From positions 1 to 64,000 of the forward strand of contig NZ_BAZS01000009.1 of NCBI RefSeq assembly GCF_001310895.1: a stretch of 64,000 nt of DNA, given 5' to 3'. The DNA is from Virgibacillus halodenitrificans JCM 12304. GTDB taxonomy: Bacteria > Bacillota > Bacilli > Bacillales > Amphibacillaceae. The notes below the pieces were generated by a model, which was given only the letters and a program-made list of their open reading frames with translations, was not told the origin of the DNA and did not search any database. A program made the position numbers and the translations under genes. The first letter of the stretch is position 1. Every line of letters begins with the position of its first letter. Below are positions 20,764 to 30,468 of the stretch, piece by piece.

Positions 20764-21783
20764 TCAAATTGTTTTTAATATCTCCAGATTATCTACAGTC
20801 ATTAGTCTATCTTCGTTTTCTATTTCCTTTATCATGCCTAATAAGCTACAAGTCAATGGAGTAGCTATATTGTGCTTTTTAGCGAGTTCAATAACTGGTT
20901 CTAGATAATAAGGGACTTCTGTTTTTCTTTTATGGATTTTCAGATCTCTCCAAAAACCCGTTTTAACTTTTTTATATGTGAGTAATCTATTAATATGTTT
21001 ATCAAACTGTGAGTTTATTTTTGTCCAATTCCTTTGTTCCTTTGGATAAATTAAAGAAGGTACCCAATCATCAAATTCCTCTGGTTCTACACCCTCCTGA
21101 TGAGCAACAACAAGTGCTTCTGAAGCCAGTTCAATCAGCACTTCTCTATTTTCAACAGGCTTCAGAACATCTACTATTCTTTCATCTGTTAGAGCGGTTG
21201 CTATTAGAACAGAAGCATAAGACATTTTTCCCCATAGGTATCCTTGTATATTGGAGGTTTTTTTTGCATCTCCCCAGTTCAACAACTTTCGATGAATAAC
21301 TTCTAAGCGATTTGTAAAAGAACCATCTAATTCGCCTATATAAAGGCTTCCTGCACCTCCATATTTTATATGCCCTGGCCCTATATAATCTGAAAATATA
21401 TTTACAAAACTCCCGATTGTTCTATCGACACCTATTAAATTGGCAATTACTTGCTCACAAAGTCCATTTTGCAAAGATACAACCATAGATTCATTATTTA
21501 ATTTATTTTTTATCTGAAGAATTGCAGTTTCGGTGTGCTGTGCTTTGACTGCTAGAAAAACTATATCTAAATATAGATCCATTTCCATAAATTCTTCCAT
21601 CGTAACAGCATTGATCTGGGTAGTGAAATCTTCTGTTAGCGCTTCTACTCGTAAACCGTGTTTATTTATCCTTTGAATATGTGCCTCATTAACATCCACT
21701 AATGTAATATTTTCACCTGATTTTGCGAGGTACCCTGCGATAACCCCACCTATAGCACCTGCACCAATTATTGTGATAGCCAT
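20764..21783 (-). CDS. Ketopantoate reductase (ApbA/PanE) family oxidoreductase
   Basis: The protein opens with the NAD(P)-binding motif IIGAGAIGGVIAGYLAKSG and has the two-domain ketopantoate-reductase fold of about 339 residues. I chose ATG 21783 over the upstream GTG 21792 because that GTG is part of the likely ribosome site (AAAGGTG). True PanE enzymes reduce 2-dehydropantoate, but this family contains many paralogues acting on other 2-oxo or 2-hydroxy acids. Lying between an old yellow enzyme and an M20 peptidase, with no pantothenate genes near, it more likely serves a catabolic route. Confidence 0.82.
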   Translation of the reverse strand: MAITIIGAGAIGGVIAGYLAKSGENITLVDVNEAHIQRINKHGLRVEALTEDFTTQINAVTMEEFMEMDLYLDIVFLAVKAQHTETAILQIKNKLNNESMVVSLQNGLCEQVIANLIGVDRTIGSFVNIFSDYIGPGHIKYGGAGSLYIGELDGSFTNRLEVIHRKLLNWGDAKKTSNIQGYLWGKMSYASVLIATALTDERIVDVLKPVENREVLIELASEALVVAHQEGVEPEEFDDWVPSLIYPKEQRNWTKINSQFDKHINRLLTYKKVKTGFWRDLKIHKRKTEVPYYLEPVIELAKKHNIATPLTCSLLGMIKEIENEDRLMTVDNLEILKTI

Positions 21784-21801
21784 TTTGAACACCTTTTTTC
21801 G

Positions 21802-22815
21802 TTATATATTCCATCCCATTCCATAAACACCGGGAAGTGTTAATTCTCTTTTTAATTTTTCGGCTGCTTGCTTAGCCCAGTGTGGGTTTTTTAATAGACC
21901 CCTGCCAATAGCAACCATATCTACCATCTCATCTTTAATTACTGAATCTGCAATAAAAGGAACTTCTAAGCGGCCCACACCTATTACAGGTACAGTACAA
22001 ATATCTTTTATCTGTTTTCCAAGTTCAATTTGATAGGCTGGAAAAACTTCAGGCCGATTTGGATCGTTCCCTCCTGAACTCACATCAAATGCATCAACTC
22101 CCAAACTTATAAAATCAGGGATATATTGGAGGATATGGTCAATATTATAGCCGCCTTCACTATATTCCTTACCAGATATTCTCATAATCAATGGCATATC
22201 TTCAGGTATGTTTTTTCTAACGGTACATATTACCTCATTGGCAAACCGCCCATAATCACCGTATTCATCTTTTCTGTTATTACTTAAAGGCGAGAGAAAT
22301 TGATGGATCAAATAACCATGGGCACCATGAATTTCAATAGCGTCAAAACCCGCCTTAACAGCAAGTCTTGCTGATTCACCAAAATAATCAATGATATTAT
22401 GAATGTCCTTTTTAGTTAGTTCTTTTGGTGTACTATACTTGTTAGAAAAAGATATTGCAGATGGAGCGACGGCTGTCTCATCACTAATTTCAGATTTCCG
22501 GCCAGCATGCGCTAACTGTATGCATACTTTAGCTCCTTGATCTTTACAAAAATCAACAATCTTTTTATATGCAGGGACTTGATTCTCTGACCAAAGGCCA
22601 AGACAATTTTCTGTGATTCTGCCTCTTTTCTCCACATTTGTCATTTCAATACATATAAAACCCACTCCTCCAATCGCTCGCGAACCATAATGTATAAAAT
22701 GCCAGTCAAGTGGATATCCATCTTTGCCTTTATATTGGCACATCGGGGACATCATAATTCTGTTTTTAAGTTCTAATTTGTTTATTTTAATAGGGTGAAA
22801 TAAACCTACTGCCAT
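21802..22815 (-). CDS. Old yellow enzyme, YqjM/NamA-type NADPH:flavin oxidoreductase
   Basis: This FMN barrel enzyme has the YqjM signatures: MCQY with the redox-tuning Cys26 and Tyr28, IQLAHAGRKS, IHGAHGYLIHQFLSPLSN, and a C-terminal VIGVGR. The numbering matches YqjM only if translation starts at ATG 22815, which is also better spaced from TGGAGGT than ATG 22821. The family reduces activated C=C bonds such as enoates, enones and maleimides. Its start overlaps the 3' end of the upstream deacetylase gene, implying translational coupling. Confidence 0.87.
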   Translation of the reverse strand: MAVGLFHPIKINKLELKNRIMMSPMCQYKGKDGYPLDWHFIHYGSRAIGGVGFICIEMTNVEKRGRITENCLGLWSENQVPAYKKIVDFCKDQGAKVCIQLAHAGRKSEISDETAVAPSAISFSNKYSTPKELTKKDIHNIIDYFGESARLAVKAGFDAIEIHGAHGYLIHQFLSPLSNNRKDEYGDYGRFANEVICTVRKNIPEDMPLIMRISGKEYSEGGYNIDHILQYIPDFISLGVDAFDVSSGGNDPNRPEVFPAYQIELGKQIKDICTVPVIGVGRLEVPFIADSVIKDEMVDMVAIGRGLLKNPHWAKQAAEKLKRELTLPGVYGMGWNI

Positions 22816-23604
22816 TGTCATTACCTCCAGAAGATTTCTTTGTGATCTCAGCCAAGTTCTCTAATGTTGTAAATTCTACCTCTGGAAATGAAGAGATATA
22901 ATTAACAAGCTTTTCTAGATAATCTATTCTATGTGCTCTACCAATTAATTGTGGATGAAATGTTAGAACAATAGATTTCTCTTCCTTATAAAGTGCTGTA
23001 AATTCTTCCTTCCAAGTTTTAAAAACAGACTCAGTTGGTTGGATTAATCGGCCGTTTAATCTGGATGGAACATAAAAAAGGGAGCATCATCCATAAGCCA
23101 TTGAACTGGTATTTCTACCACACCATTTAAATGAATATAGGGGTCATCTGCGTCCATCATATTGGAGGAATAAAGGAAATTATATTCAGCTAGAAGATTT
23201 AGCGTATTTGAACTGAATTCCCAGGCAGGTGAGCGATAACCCTTTGGTTTTTTTCCTGTTAAACCTTCTATTATATGAATTCCTTTTTCTATTATTTGCT
23301 TTTCTTCTTTTACATCCAGGGTGTGTGGATATTCATGCAAATATCCATGATGTCCAACTTCATGACCGTGTTTTACAATTTGTTTCATTTCATCAGTATA
23401 TGTTTCAATAATCCAGCCAGGTATGAAAAAAGTGCTTTTAATAGAGTGTTTATGAAGGAGGTTTAATATTCTTTTTACACCTGTTTTTGGCCCGTAAGCT
23501 CCATGTGATAATGCGACAGGTCTCTTCCAATTACCTTCATCTCTAGATGTCCATAAGGTTTCTCCGTCTACATCAAAAGATAAAGCTACGTATCTTTTTT
23601 GCAT
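22787..23604 (-). pseudogene. Cytoplasmic polysaccharide-deacetylase family protein (HpPgdA/PuuE type), frameshifted
   Basis: The frame from ATG 23604 stops at 23056 after FMFHPD. Adding one base near 23062 continues RLNGRLIQPTESVFKTWKEEF through TFHPQLIGRAHRIDYLEKL to a stop at 22787, giving about 272 residues. Metal-site motifs are SFDVDGE and the HGHEVGHHGYLHE helix. There is no signal peptide, so it is unlike cell-wall deacetylases and closer to the cytoplasmic HpPgdA/PuuE subgroup, some members of which act as cyclic imidases or allantoinases. The operon context favours a small-molecule amide or imide substrate. That is inference. Confidence 0.75.
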
Positions 23605-23626
23605 TTTTTTTCACCTCAATAAATTC

Positions 23627-25047
23627 CTATCTAATGTTTAAAATGGTGCTATTATCTTTATCAATATTCTCTTGATTTTCTCCAAATAATTTAAAGGTTT
23701 TTGGATTCCATAGTTTAAATACCCGGAACAAAATAAGATAAAGTAATGATGAACCTGCGAAGAATAGCATGGATGTTCCAACATTCCATCCCCATAAAAT
23801 AGGGGCTATACCTAAAAAGATTTGCGTCATGGTTAATGGTAATAATGAATTGTAGAGAGCTATTTCAAGAATTGGTGGGGTTTTAAATCTAGGATCACAA
23901 TTCTTAGTAATAGAAGAGAATTGGGAACTTGACCTGTCACCATTCCATAAAATGATATACTCCTTTCAAAATCGTAATTGCTTCCCATTCGTTGTCCAAT
24001 ATAAAAGCAGATGACGGTAGTTAGTATGCCGCCAATAACCGTGACAAAAATAATCGGAAGTAGAAATTGTTGTATAGATGCAAGAGAAATAGACATAAAA
24101 GATGCCACAATCATAAAATCAACCATCCAACCTGTTAACGACTTCTGCAGATCATCAGAAAACAAGTGGCTAATTTTTAATTTTTTCGCAGCGGTGGAGA
24201 AGATCATTCCCCAGAGTACGCCGAAGATAAAAAGGGAACCCATTATAAATGATGCTAGATTAGCAGGGAGTATTTCGCTTAACCATGTCATTGAATAGTA
24301 AGCAATAAGGTATACCGCACCAATAATAGCGATATGGAATGCAAGCGTTTCCAAATTAGAAGAATGAAAGGTTAAATTTCCCATTTTCTCAGGCTTATCT
24401 TTTTCCATTACACCCTTTAATAAATTCTTAGAAAGCTTTTCGGAATTTTTTGCCAGCCCTTTTCTGATTCCGTATCGTGCAAGTGGGATTCCTACAAATG
24501 TAGCAAATATATAACCAACTACCGCAAAGGTAATAGCTACGGACGCAGCGTTTTGGAAACCAATTTCTTCAGCAACCCCACCGTAAGAGATAGCTTGTCC
24601 TGTACCCATTGAGAATCCAAATGGCAGTAGAATTCCATACATAGGATCCATAGATTCTCCAAAAATATTTAAACCTTTAATTGTTAACATACCCATAAGA
24701 GCTTGTAAATTTACGAGTAAGCCCCAAGCAACTGCAAACCAGATAACTCCTTTGGTTAATGTACTGCCATTTTTCTGTTTAGTGAGGCCATTGTTATTAT
24801 GACTTCCTGTGCCGGTTAATCCGATAGATATAAAAGATATAATAAAAAACTGTGCAACAAACGTTTGTAATAACCCCTGTGGGATTTGAATTAACCCAAA
24901 GTTAATAAGAATGAATCCTACAATTCCTCCAATAGCTGAGCTAGGAATTAGCATTTTTTGCAGGAAATTTATTTTATATCTCAAAAAACTACCTACTACA
25001 ATCATTAGTGAAAGCCATCCAAAGCCAATCAATACTTCATTTCCCAT
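23627..25047 (-). pseudogene. Sodium:glutamate symporter (GltS/ESS) family carrier, frameshifted near its end
   Basis: The protein has about ten to twelve membrane helices and the paired GltS repeats, with GFSMGTGQAISYG in the first half and SFYGMVTGQVPNSLLLLRI in the second. The frame from ATG 25047 stops at 23860. Restoring one base near 23895 gives RIVDPRFKTPPILEIALYNSLLP and joins the frame MTQIFLGIAPILWGWN that ends at 23627, for about 473 residues. GltS carriers import acidic amino acids with sodium. AGGAGG precedes ATG. As first gene of the operon it probably imports the compound the downstream enzymes process. Confidence 0.85.
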
Positions 25048-25239
25048 GTAAATTCCTCCTAAAATTAATATGTTTTGCTAGAGGAGACAGATATCTGTTG
25101 TAACCACCCCATTTTTCATTTATTTAAAAAATATATTATTTTCTGTTATTATATAGTAAAAGTATATAAATTAAAAATATATATTTGATATCCTTTATAT
25201 TAAATAATATATATGAGATTTCTCATTGGAGGAGATTTT
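25048..25239. promoter_or_regulatory. Divergent control region between carrier operon and LysR gene
   Basis: This 192-bp, extremely AT-rich spacer (long ATATAT runs at about 25125-25210) must hold the promoters of both transcripts and the LysR binding sites. I could not single out a convincing T-N11-A box. Confidence 0.45.
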
Positions 25240-26142
25240 ATGAATTTACATAAACTTTATTGTTTTACCAAGGTAGTAGAAGAAGGAAGTATTTCAAAAG
25301 CAGCAAAAGTCCTTAATATGACACAACCCCCTTTAAGTATTGCTATCCAATCTTTTGAAGAAGAACTTAACGCGAAGTTATTTGAACGTAAAGGAAGAAG
25401 ACTTATATTAACGGATATTGGTGAGTTATTATATGAAAGAGCGAAAGAAGTATTTGCATTAACAAATCAAATTAGCAACGAGGTTAAAGATCAAAAAAGC
25501 GGTCAAATTGGAACAGTCAATGTAGGGTGCTCAACAGTTGCTAATTTAACTGTATTACCTGAGGTAATAAAAAATATTCGTGAAGAAACGGCTGACATTG
25601 TTGTTAAAGTTAAGGAAGGAAATTCACATTACGTTATAAGTGAGTTAAGAAATAATAATATTGATGTAGGAATTGTAAGAAATGTTTTTCAGGCTGAGGA
25701 TTTGGATTTTAATACGATAATCACGGAACCGTTAATGCTAGCACTTCCACCTGAGCATCACTTGTTAGGAAAAACGAACATAACATTAGAAGATTTAAAG
25801 CATGAAAACTTTTTACTACAGTCTACGACACTAGGAAGAAATATCTCTGATATTATTATTGAATCCTGTTATAAGAATGGATATACACCTAAAGTTATCT
25901 ATTGGGGAACTAGTACTTTACCGATGCTTTCTATGGTTAGAAAAGGATTGGGAATAGCATTTGTACCTAAAATATTTGAAAAGTTGGATGAAGTCGCTCT
26001 ACCTCCAATGGTTGAGTTTATTCATCCAGACTTTACGACTAATTTAACCATTGTAACGCCCAAAGACAGATACATTTCTTCAGCAGCCAAAAAATTTCTT
26101 CTTACTACTAAAAAGGTTATAGAAACACTGTATGAGCATTAA
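25240..26142 (+). CDS. LysR-family transcriptional regulator
   Basis: This 300-residue protein has an N-terminal winged helix (SISKAAKVLNMTQPPLSIAIQSFEEELNAKLFERKGRRL) and a periplasmic-binding-like effector domain from about residue 90. ATG 25240 is chosen because TTGGAGGAG lies seven bases upstream; the ATG at 25213 has no such site. It is divergent from the carrier-deacetylase-OYE-KPR-M20 operon, the standard layout for a LysR regulator and its target, and probably senses a pathway substrate or intermediate. Confidence 0.87.
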   Translation: MNLHKLYCFTKVVEEGSISKAAKVLNMTQPPLSIAIQSFEEELNAKLFERKGRRLILTDIGELLYERAKEVFALTNQISNEVKDQKSGQIGTVNVGCSTVANLTVLPEVIKNIREETADIVVKVKEGNSHYVISELRNNNIDVGIVRNVFQAEDLDFNTIITEPLMLALPPEHHLLGKTNITLEDLKHENFLLQSTTLGRNISDIIIESCYKNGYTPKVIYWGTSTLPMLSMVRKGLGIAFVPKIFEKLDEVALPPMVEFIHPDFTTNLTIVTPKDRYISSAAKKFLLTTKKVIETLYEH

Positions 26143-26229
26143 AATTTATTAGAAATGGGAGAATTGAAAATAACTAGGCTACCTCCAGGTCAATTTTAGG
26201 GTGCTTAGGGCCGTGGTAATTTTGCAATT

Positions 26230-26364
26230 ATGGATATGGAAGACTATGAAAAAAGTCAAGCTACGCTCAGATTGCTTTCTAAACTTATGGAAGCTGAGAA
26301 GGTCATCAAAACGGGGGATGAATGGCTGACTGAAGAACAAGTAAGGAGAAAGCTCTGTAATTAA
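26230..26364 (+). pseudogene. Fragment of a Phd/YefM-type antitoxin
   Basis: A 44-residue frame reads MDMEDYEKSQATLRLLSKLMEAEKVIKTGDEWLTEEQ, resembling the middle and end of Phd/YefM antitoxins (the MxxEDYxxLxxT motif). The same frame upstream contains GRGNFAI but also stops, and there is no start region or adjacent toxin. It is likely the remains of a toxin-antitoxin locus. Confidence 0.5.
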
Positions 26365-26365
26365 A

Positions 26366-26403
26366 AAAGGATGTCACCGAATTTTGGTAACATCCTTTTT
26401 CTA
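26366..26403 (-). terminator. Bidirectional terminator of the S15 peptidase gene
   Basis: AAAGGATGT.ACC pairs with GGT.ACATCCTTT, with A and T runs on both sides. It ends the peptidase gene on the minus strand and the antitoxin remnant on the plus strand. Confidence 0.8.
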
Positions 26404-28308
26404 TTATTCTTCTACTGCAGCTTCAAATGCTTTTTTTCCGCCAACAATAGGAAGAAGTGCCTTGCTCTGTCCTAAAGAGACGTCAATGGTTGCTTTGTTT
26501 TGCATAGGGAGTAAGCGTTGGTAATTACTACCTGCAATAACAATACCAATCCGATGACCTTCCTTAAAGACATAGTCCTCTGGTAGTGTATCCCATTGGA
26601 AACGGTAGCTTTTCTCAGGTTTTAGCAAGTCTGTATAATCAAGAGTTTTCCAGTTTGTTGCATCCATCCAACCATGTGTGACAATTTCATATGGTGCCTC
26701 ATGAGTTGTCTTTTCTGTTTCTTTATAACAAGCATCATCGGCTGCTGTGCTTTGTCCCCAACAGCTTTCCTCTTCAAGGGTACGAACACCTTCACCACGG
26801 TCACGATGATTGACTCTCTCATCTGTTCCGTAATCGACGATAAGTGCTGTTAAATTAGTATTTTCTTTATTGACACTGGCTCGGATATCAATTTCCGGAA
26901 TTCCACTTAGTCGAAGGTCATCTTCCAACTCAGGGGTCATGAACATTAACCTGTTTTCCTTTGTTGAAAATTCATTTTCTACCATTGCGCTCTCACGCTG
27001 GTACGGTTCATCAACGAACGTTTGGTTGAAGTTGCCTTTAACCGGTCCTGTTGTTAATACACCTGGTAGATTTCCATCGGCAGGTGCAAGTCTTACTTTC
27101 ACCGCTTTTGAATTTTGATCCGGCCAAGCGGAATAGGTCTCCCATTCATCTGCTTCCCGTTCAATATCTACAGCCGGTTCGTCCATAATTCCGTTATCAA
27201 TATCTAGTAACCAATGATCAAACCAGCGGTGGAGGGTATTAACCCATTCTTCTCTACGGAAATCAAATGGATCCACATGTCCTGTTTGGGTAAGCCAGAG
27301 TTTTCTTGGCACATCATTTTCTTTTAAAACTTCCCACCAGTTTGAAAAGTGATTTGCCTTCACATTATAATCATTAATACCATGTACAACGAATACACTT
27401 GCTTCTATGTTATGTGCATCTTTTATATAATTGCGTTCATCCCAAAAGGAGTTATAGTCACCAGTTTCGTCGTCAGCTTTTTCCTTGATATTCTCACGAA
27501 CTGGGGCACAGGCAGGGACTCTTTCGCTGCTTGTGACCAACTTGGATAAACCGTTGGGACCATTATTGCGAAACGTAATACCTTCATAGCGATAATAATC
27601 ATACCAACTACTGATTGCTCCGATTGGGACAATTGTTTCGAGGCCCTCCACACCAGTAGCGGCTACACCGTTAGCCAATGTACCATCATAGGATTTTCCG
27701 ATCATACCAACCTTTCCTGTTGACCAGTCTGCGACAATTTTCTCTCCGTTTTCGTTCCATGCTTTTCCTTTTCCGTTTAACCATTCTATTACGACTTTAA
27801 TACTTTCTATTTCTTCAACGCCACCTGTTGTCGGGCAACCATCCGAGTTGTTACTCCCTACCATATCTACTTGCACCACAGCATATCCTCTCGGAACAAA
27901 GTAGTTGTCATAAAATAATGGAAACATATCATTGACACCATCACCGTCAGTATCCTTTATTTCAGATTCGTTTCCACGCCCGAGACTCTCGTAATATGGA
28001 CTTGCATCCATAATTACAGGAACCTTCATGTCGCCGTTTGATTCCTTTGGCCGGATGATGTCTGCTGCAATTCGATCGGGGGTTCCATCTTCATCACTGT
28101 CCAATGTAGATTCCACATAGATGCTCTCTTTAATAGCATCTGCATAATCATACTTTTCTGCAGTAACCCCATCATCGAGCTCATACGCTTGTTGAATGCT
28201 ATTGCTTTCAGCCTCGTCAGCATAGCTTAATGATGGCATAGCAAGACTCACTGCCATCACTAGTGTTAGCATCCATGAAAAAGATTTAGTGCCTTTTCTC
28301 CTTAACAA
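26404..28308 (-). CDS. Secreted S15/CocE-type X-Pro dipeptidyl-peptidase-like hydrolase
   Basis: The protein of about 634 residues has a signal peptide ending near SLSYADEA. The alpha/beta-hydrolase domain carries the nucleophile Ser in GKSYDGTL, Asp in HGINDYNVK and His in TGHVDP. A C-terminal jelly-roll (X-Pro_C) domain follows, ending SNYQRLLP. Two Ca-binding-like loops, DSDEDGTPD and DTDGDGVND, are unusual for cytosolic members and fit an extracellular, salt-exposed enzyme. I chose TTG 28308, spaced correctly from TTGGAGTG; the upstream GTG is inside that site. Family members cut after proline or hydrolyse esters. It may help strip proline-rich mucin peptides, but this is speculative. Confidence 0.85.
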   Translation of the reverse strand: MLRRKGTKSFSWMLTLVMAVSLAMPSLSYADEAESNSIQQAYELDDGVTAEKYDYADAIKESIYVESTLDSDEDGTPDRIAADIIRPKESNGDMKVPVIMDASPYYESLGRGNESEIKDTDGDGVNDMFPLFYDNYFVPRGYAVVQVDMVGSNNSDGCPTTGGVEEIESIKVVIEWLNGKGKAWNENGEKIVADWSTGKVGMIGKSYDGTLANGVAATGVEGLETIVPIGAISSWYDYYRYEGITFRNNGPNGLSKLVTSSERVPACAPVRENIKEKADDETGDYNSFWDERNYIKDAHNIEASVFVVHGINDYNVKANHFSNWWEVLKENDVPRKLWLTQTGHVDPFDFRREEWVNTLHRWFDHWLLDIDNGIMDEPAVDIEREADEWETYSAWPDQNSKAVKVRLAPADGNLPGVLTTGPVKGNFNQTFVDEPYQRESAMVENEFSTKENRLMFMTPELEDDLRLSGIPEIDIRASVNKENTNLTALIVDYGTDERVNHRDRGEGVRTLEEESCWGQSTAADDACYKETEKTTHEAPYEIVTHGWMDATNWKTLDYTDLLKPEKSYRFQWDTLPEDYVFKEGHRIGIVIAGSNYQRLLPMQNKATIDVSLGQSKALLPIVGGKKAFEAAVEE

Positions 28309-28345
28309 ATAAATCACTCCAATTCTAGTATACTATTTATATAAT

Positions 28346-28364
28346 ATTCTAAATAGTTTAGAAT
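28346..28364. promoter_or_regulatory. 19-bp palindrome overlapping the peptidase promoter
   Basis: ATTCTAAATAGTTTAGAAT is a perfect inverted repeat about 40 bases upstream of the S15 peptidase start. On the minus strand it overlaps a possible -35 (TTTAGA), followed 16 bases later by TATACT. It has the form of a repressor operator. The regulator is unknown. Confidence 0.5.
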
Positions 28365-28459
28365 GAAAGAGTTAATAGCACTAAATTTGGTAGAAAAAGG
28401 AGATTGATGTCATACTTTGGGCCCGTGGTGTAGAAATAGATACAAGCGTAAAAAGGAGC

Positions 28460-29155
28460 TTAAACTTTCTCTTTTTCTACTATTTCTATAAGCTCTGCTA
28501 GTTTACAGATCTCATATGTTGGCTTGATTTCCGTGTTGTTATCTTTTTTATGTGGATTGAACCAGCAAGTATCTACTCCGTAATTGATTCCACCTTGGAT
28601 GTCGGAAGTCAATGAGTCACCAACGATCAAAACATCCTCCTTCTCCTTAATACCTAGTTTAGAAAAGGTATAATCAAAGAAACCCACGTGAGGCTTCTGG
28701 TAACCGGCATCCTCAGAAGTAATGATATGGTCGAAGCTATTATATAGCGGAGAACGACTCAATCTAGAATTTTGCACTGTAGTGAATCCGTTTGTTACCA
28801 CACCTAGCTTATAGTCGTTAAGCTGATCAAATAATTCTAAGACCCCATCCATGAGATGTACTTCTTTACCGAGATAGTTAAGATATACTTCATTGAATGT
28901 TTTCGGATTAATATCAAGGTCATGCTGAAGAAAGAGCCTTCTAAACCTCTCTACTCCTAGTTCGGTTACAGATAAAAGCCCCTGCTCCAGATCCCTCCAT
29001 AGCCCTTTGCTGATTTTTCTGTAATCAGGTTGGTAATCCACTAATCCCGTTGGTAATTTGTAAGCAAGAAAAGTATGGTGAAGAGCACTTTTTTCTGAGG
29101 CACCAAAGTCCATTAATGTATCATCCACATCGAATAAAATAGTTTTATAGTTCAT
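28460..29155 (-). CDS. HAD-superfamily phosphatase, YjjG-type pyrimidine nucleotidase
   Basis: This 231-residue protein has the HAD motifs: FDVDDTLMDF (nucleophile Asp), VVTNGFTTVQNSRL (motif II), the Lys in GYQKPHVGFF, and GDSLTSDIQGG (motif IV). The spacing and the NGFTTVQ signature match the YjjG/YfnB group that dephosphorylates non-canonical nucleoside monophosphates. ATG 29155 is preferred; the ATG at 29167 is part of ATGGAGG, the ribosome site. It is a single gene without functional ties to its neighbours. Confidence 0.87.
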   Translation of the reverse strand: MNYKTILFDVDDTLMDFGASEKSALHHTFLAYKLPTGLVDYQPDYRKISKGLWRDLEQGLLSVTELGVERFRRLFLQHDLDINPKTFNEVYLNYLGKEVHLMDGVLELFDQLNDYKLGVVTNGFTTVQNSRLSRSPLYNSFDHIITSEDAGYQKPHVGFFDYTFSKLGIKEKEDVLIVGDSLTSDIQGGINYGVDTCWFNPHKKDNNTEIKPTYEICKLAELIEIVEKEKV

Positions 29156-29338
29156 AGTTTCCTCCATTTTGTTTCTGCTAAATTTGAGCTTATCATTCTG
29201 TTCTTTATGAATTAACTTTCCTTACTTTATCATCTTTATAAGCTGTCTGTCACTGGGGTTAGGAGGGATGGTATTTGCTGAAGTATATTTCTTAGGGAAG
29301 GTTTAGGAGAGACTGAGAGTTTATATTAATGTTATCAA

Positions 29339-29376
29339 GAAATCCACGAAACGACGGATGCCGCTTCGCGGATTTA
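29339..29376 (-). terminator. Terminator-like hairpin after the NERD gene
   Basis: AAATCC.CGAA pairs imperfectly with TTCG.GGATTT about ten bases past the stop codon at 29386. Confidence 0.5.
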
Positions 29377-29385
29377 CTTATTGTT

Positions 29386-30213
29386 TTAGTGAGCCGTTTT
29401 CTGATGGGCATAACAAAAGACTTTTCCATTGAACTTTTTATTTGATAAACAGAATGCCTCTACTTTTTGTGAGACAGGTTTATTACAAATGACACAAGTA
29501 GAACTTGAACTGGAATCTTCTACTAATGTATTTGTTTTTAATGCATGTTTATGTTTTTCTATCATTTCGGGGTCAGTAATATTGGCATTTAAAAAAGCAT
29601 GATAGATTGTGTCAATGTCATTTTCAGATAGGAGAGGCTCTTTGTGATGAATTTTTAATACGGAAACCTTTCTATGGAGAAACTCTGATAACTCCACATC
29701 ATATACAATGAGCTCATTGGATGCTATTTTACGATAATCATCGCCTACTTTAAATGTGGAACGTTTTGTAAAAGATACCATAGAGATAAATAGATCGCGG
29801 TACTTTTTATCTATTAAGGATGTTAATGCCTTTATATGTCCATAGTTTTGCACGAAAGGGTTCATCATTTTAAACTTGCCATTAACTAACCAGGTTTTGC
29901 GGTCTTTTCCGCCATAGATGGTCCCTTGGTAGTTTTTTGTTTCGATGACAAATATACCATGAGAAGTTAAAACAACATGGTCAATTTGTGAATATCCTGA
30001 CTTCGCTTTTGGGTTACTAACAAGAAGGTCACTAAGATAGCGACATCCCTTTGGTAGCTGATCCAATTGAATATCAATCTTGTATTCTCCTATTTCACCT
30101 TTCCTCGTAGCGATATGCTCATTTGTTTGTTTGGGTTTCTGGGATTTAGTATGCATTTGTTTAGGTGGGACGACTTTCTTTTTCTTTTTAAAAAAGTTTA
30201 GGAATAATAGCAT
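29386..30213 (-). CDS. NERD-domain (nuclease-related) protein with C-terminal Cys motifs
   Basis: From ATG 30213, with AAGGAGAAG upstream, the protein is 275 residues. A hydrophobic-basic start (MLLFLNFFKKKKK) may tether it to the membrane. The NERD domain spans about 40-160, with QIDHVVLTSHGIFVIETKNYQGTIYG, matching the D...ExK core of PD-(D/E)XK nucleases. The tail has CVICNKP...AFCLSN...FCYAH, a zinc-ribbon-like pattern. NERD proteins are poorly understood; some sit in defence loci. It is divergent from a helicase with a Cas4-like nuclease domain. Confidence 0.82.
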   Translation of the reverse strand: MLLFLNFFKKKKKVVPPKQMHTKSQKPKQTNEHIATRKGEIGEYKIDIQLDQLPKGCRYLSDLLVSNPKAKSGYSQIDHVVLTSHGIFVIETKNYQGTIYGGKDRKTWLVNGKFKMMNPFVQNYGHIKALTSLIDKKYRDLFISMVSFTKRSTFKVGDDYRKIASNELIVYDVELSEFLHRKVSVLKIHHKEPLLSENDIDTIYHAFLNANITDPEMIEKHKHALKTNTLVEDSSSSSTCVICNKPVSQKVEAFCLSNKKFNGKVFCYAHQKTAH

Positions 30214-30468
30214 AATCTTCTCCTTATTAAATTGGTTTACTATTTTTCTATTGTACCTTTTTGTGGGGAATTTAACTATAGTAAATGAGGACAGTGCTCT
30301 GAAATGCTCTGAAATATTTTCTAATGGAAGAGATAGACCGAGGCATTGATAGACTCCCAACGTACAATACATAATCCACCCCAAACAAAACAAATGTTCC
30401 CCGAAAAGATGACACCTTCCTCCCCGCATGCTACACTAAAAGCAACGTTAAATTTTTCGGGTGATAAT

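Noticed and set aside
26143-26365. Functional toxin-antitoxin pair after the LysR gene
   Set aside because: Only the later part of a Phd-like antitoxin frame remains; upstream frame contains stops and no toxin is present.
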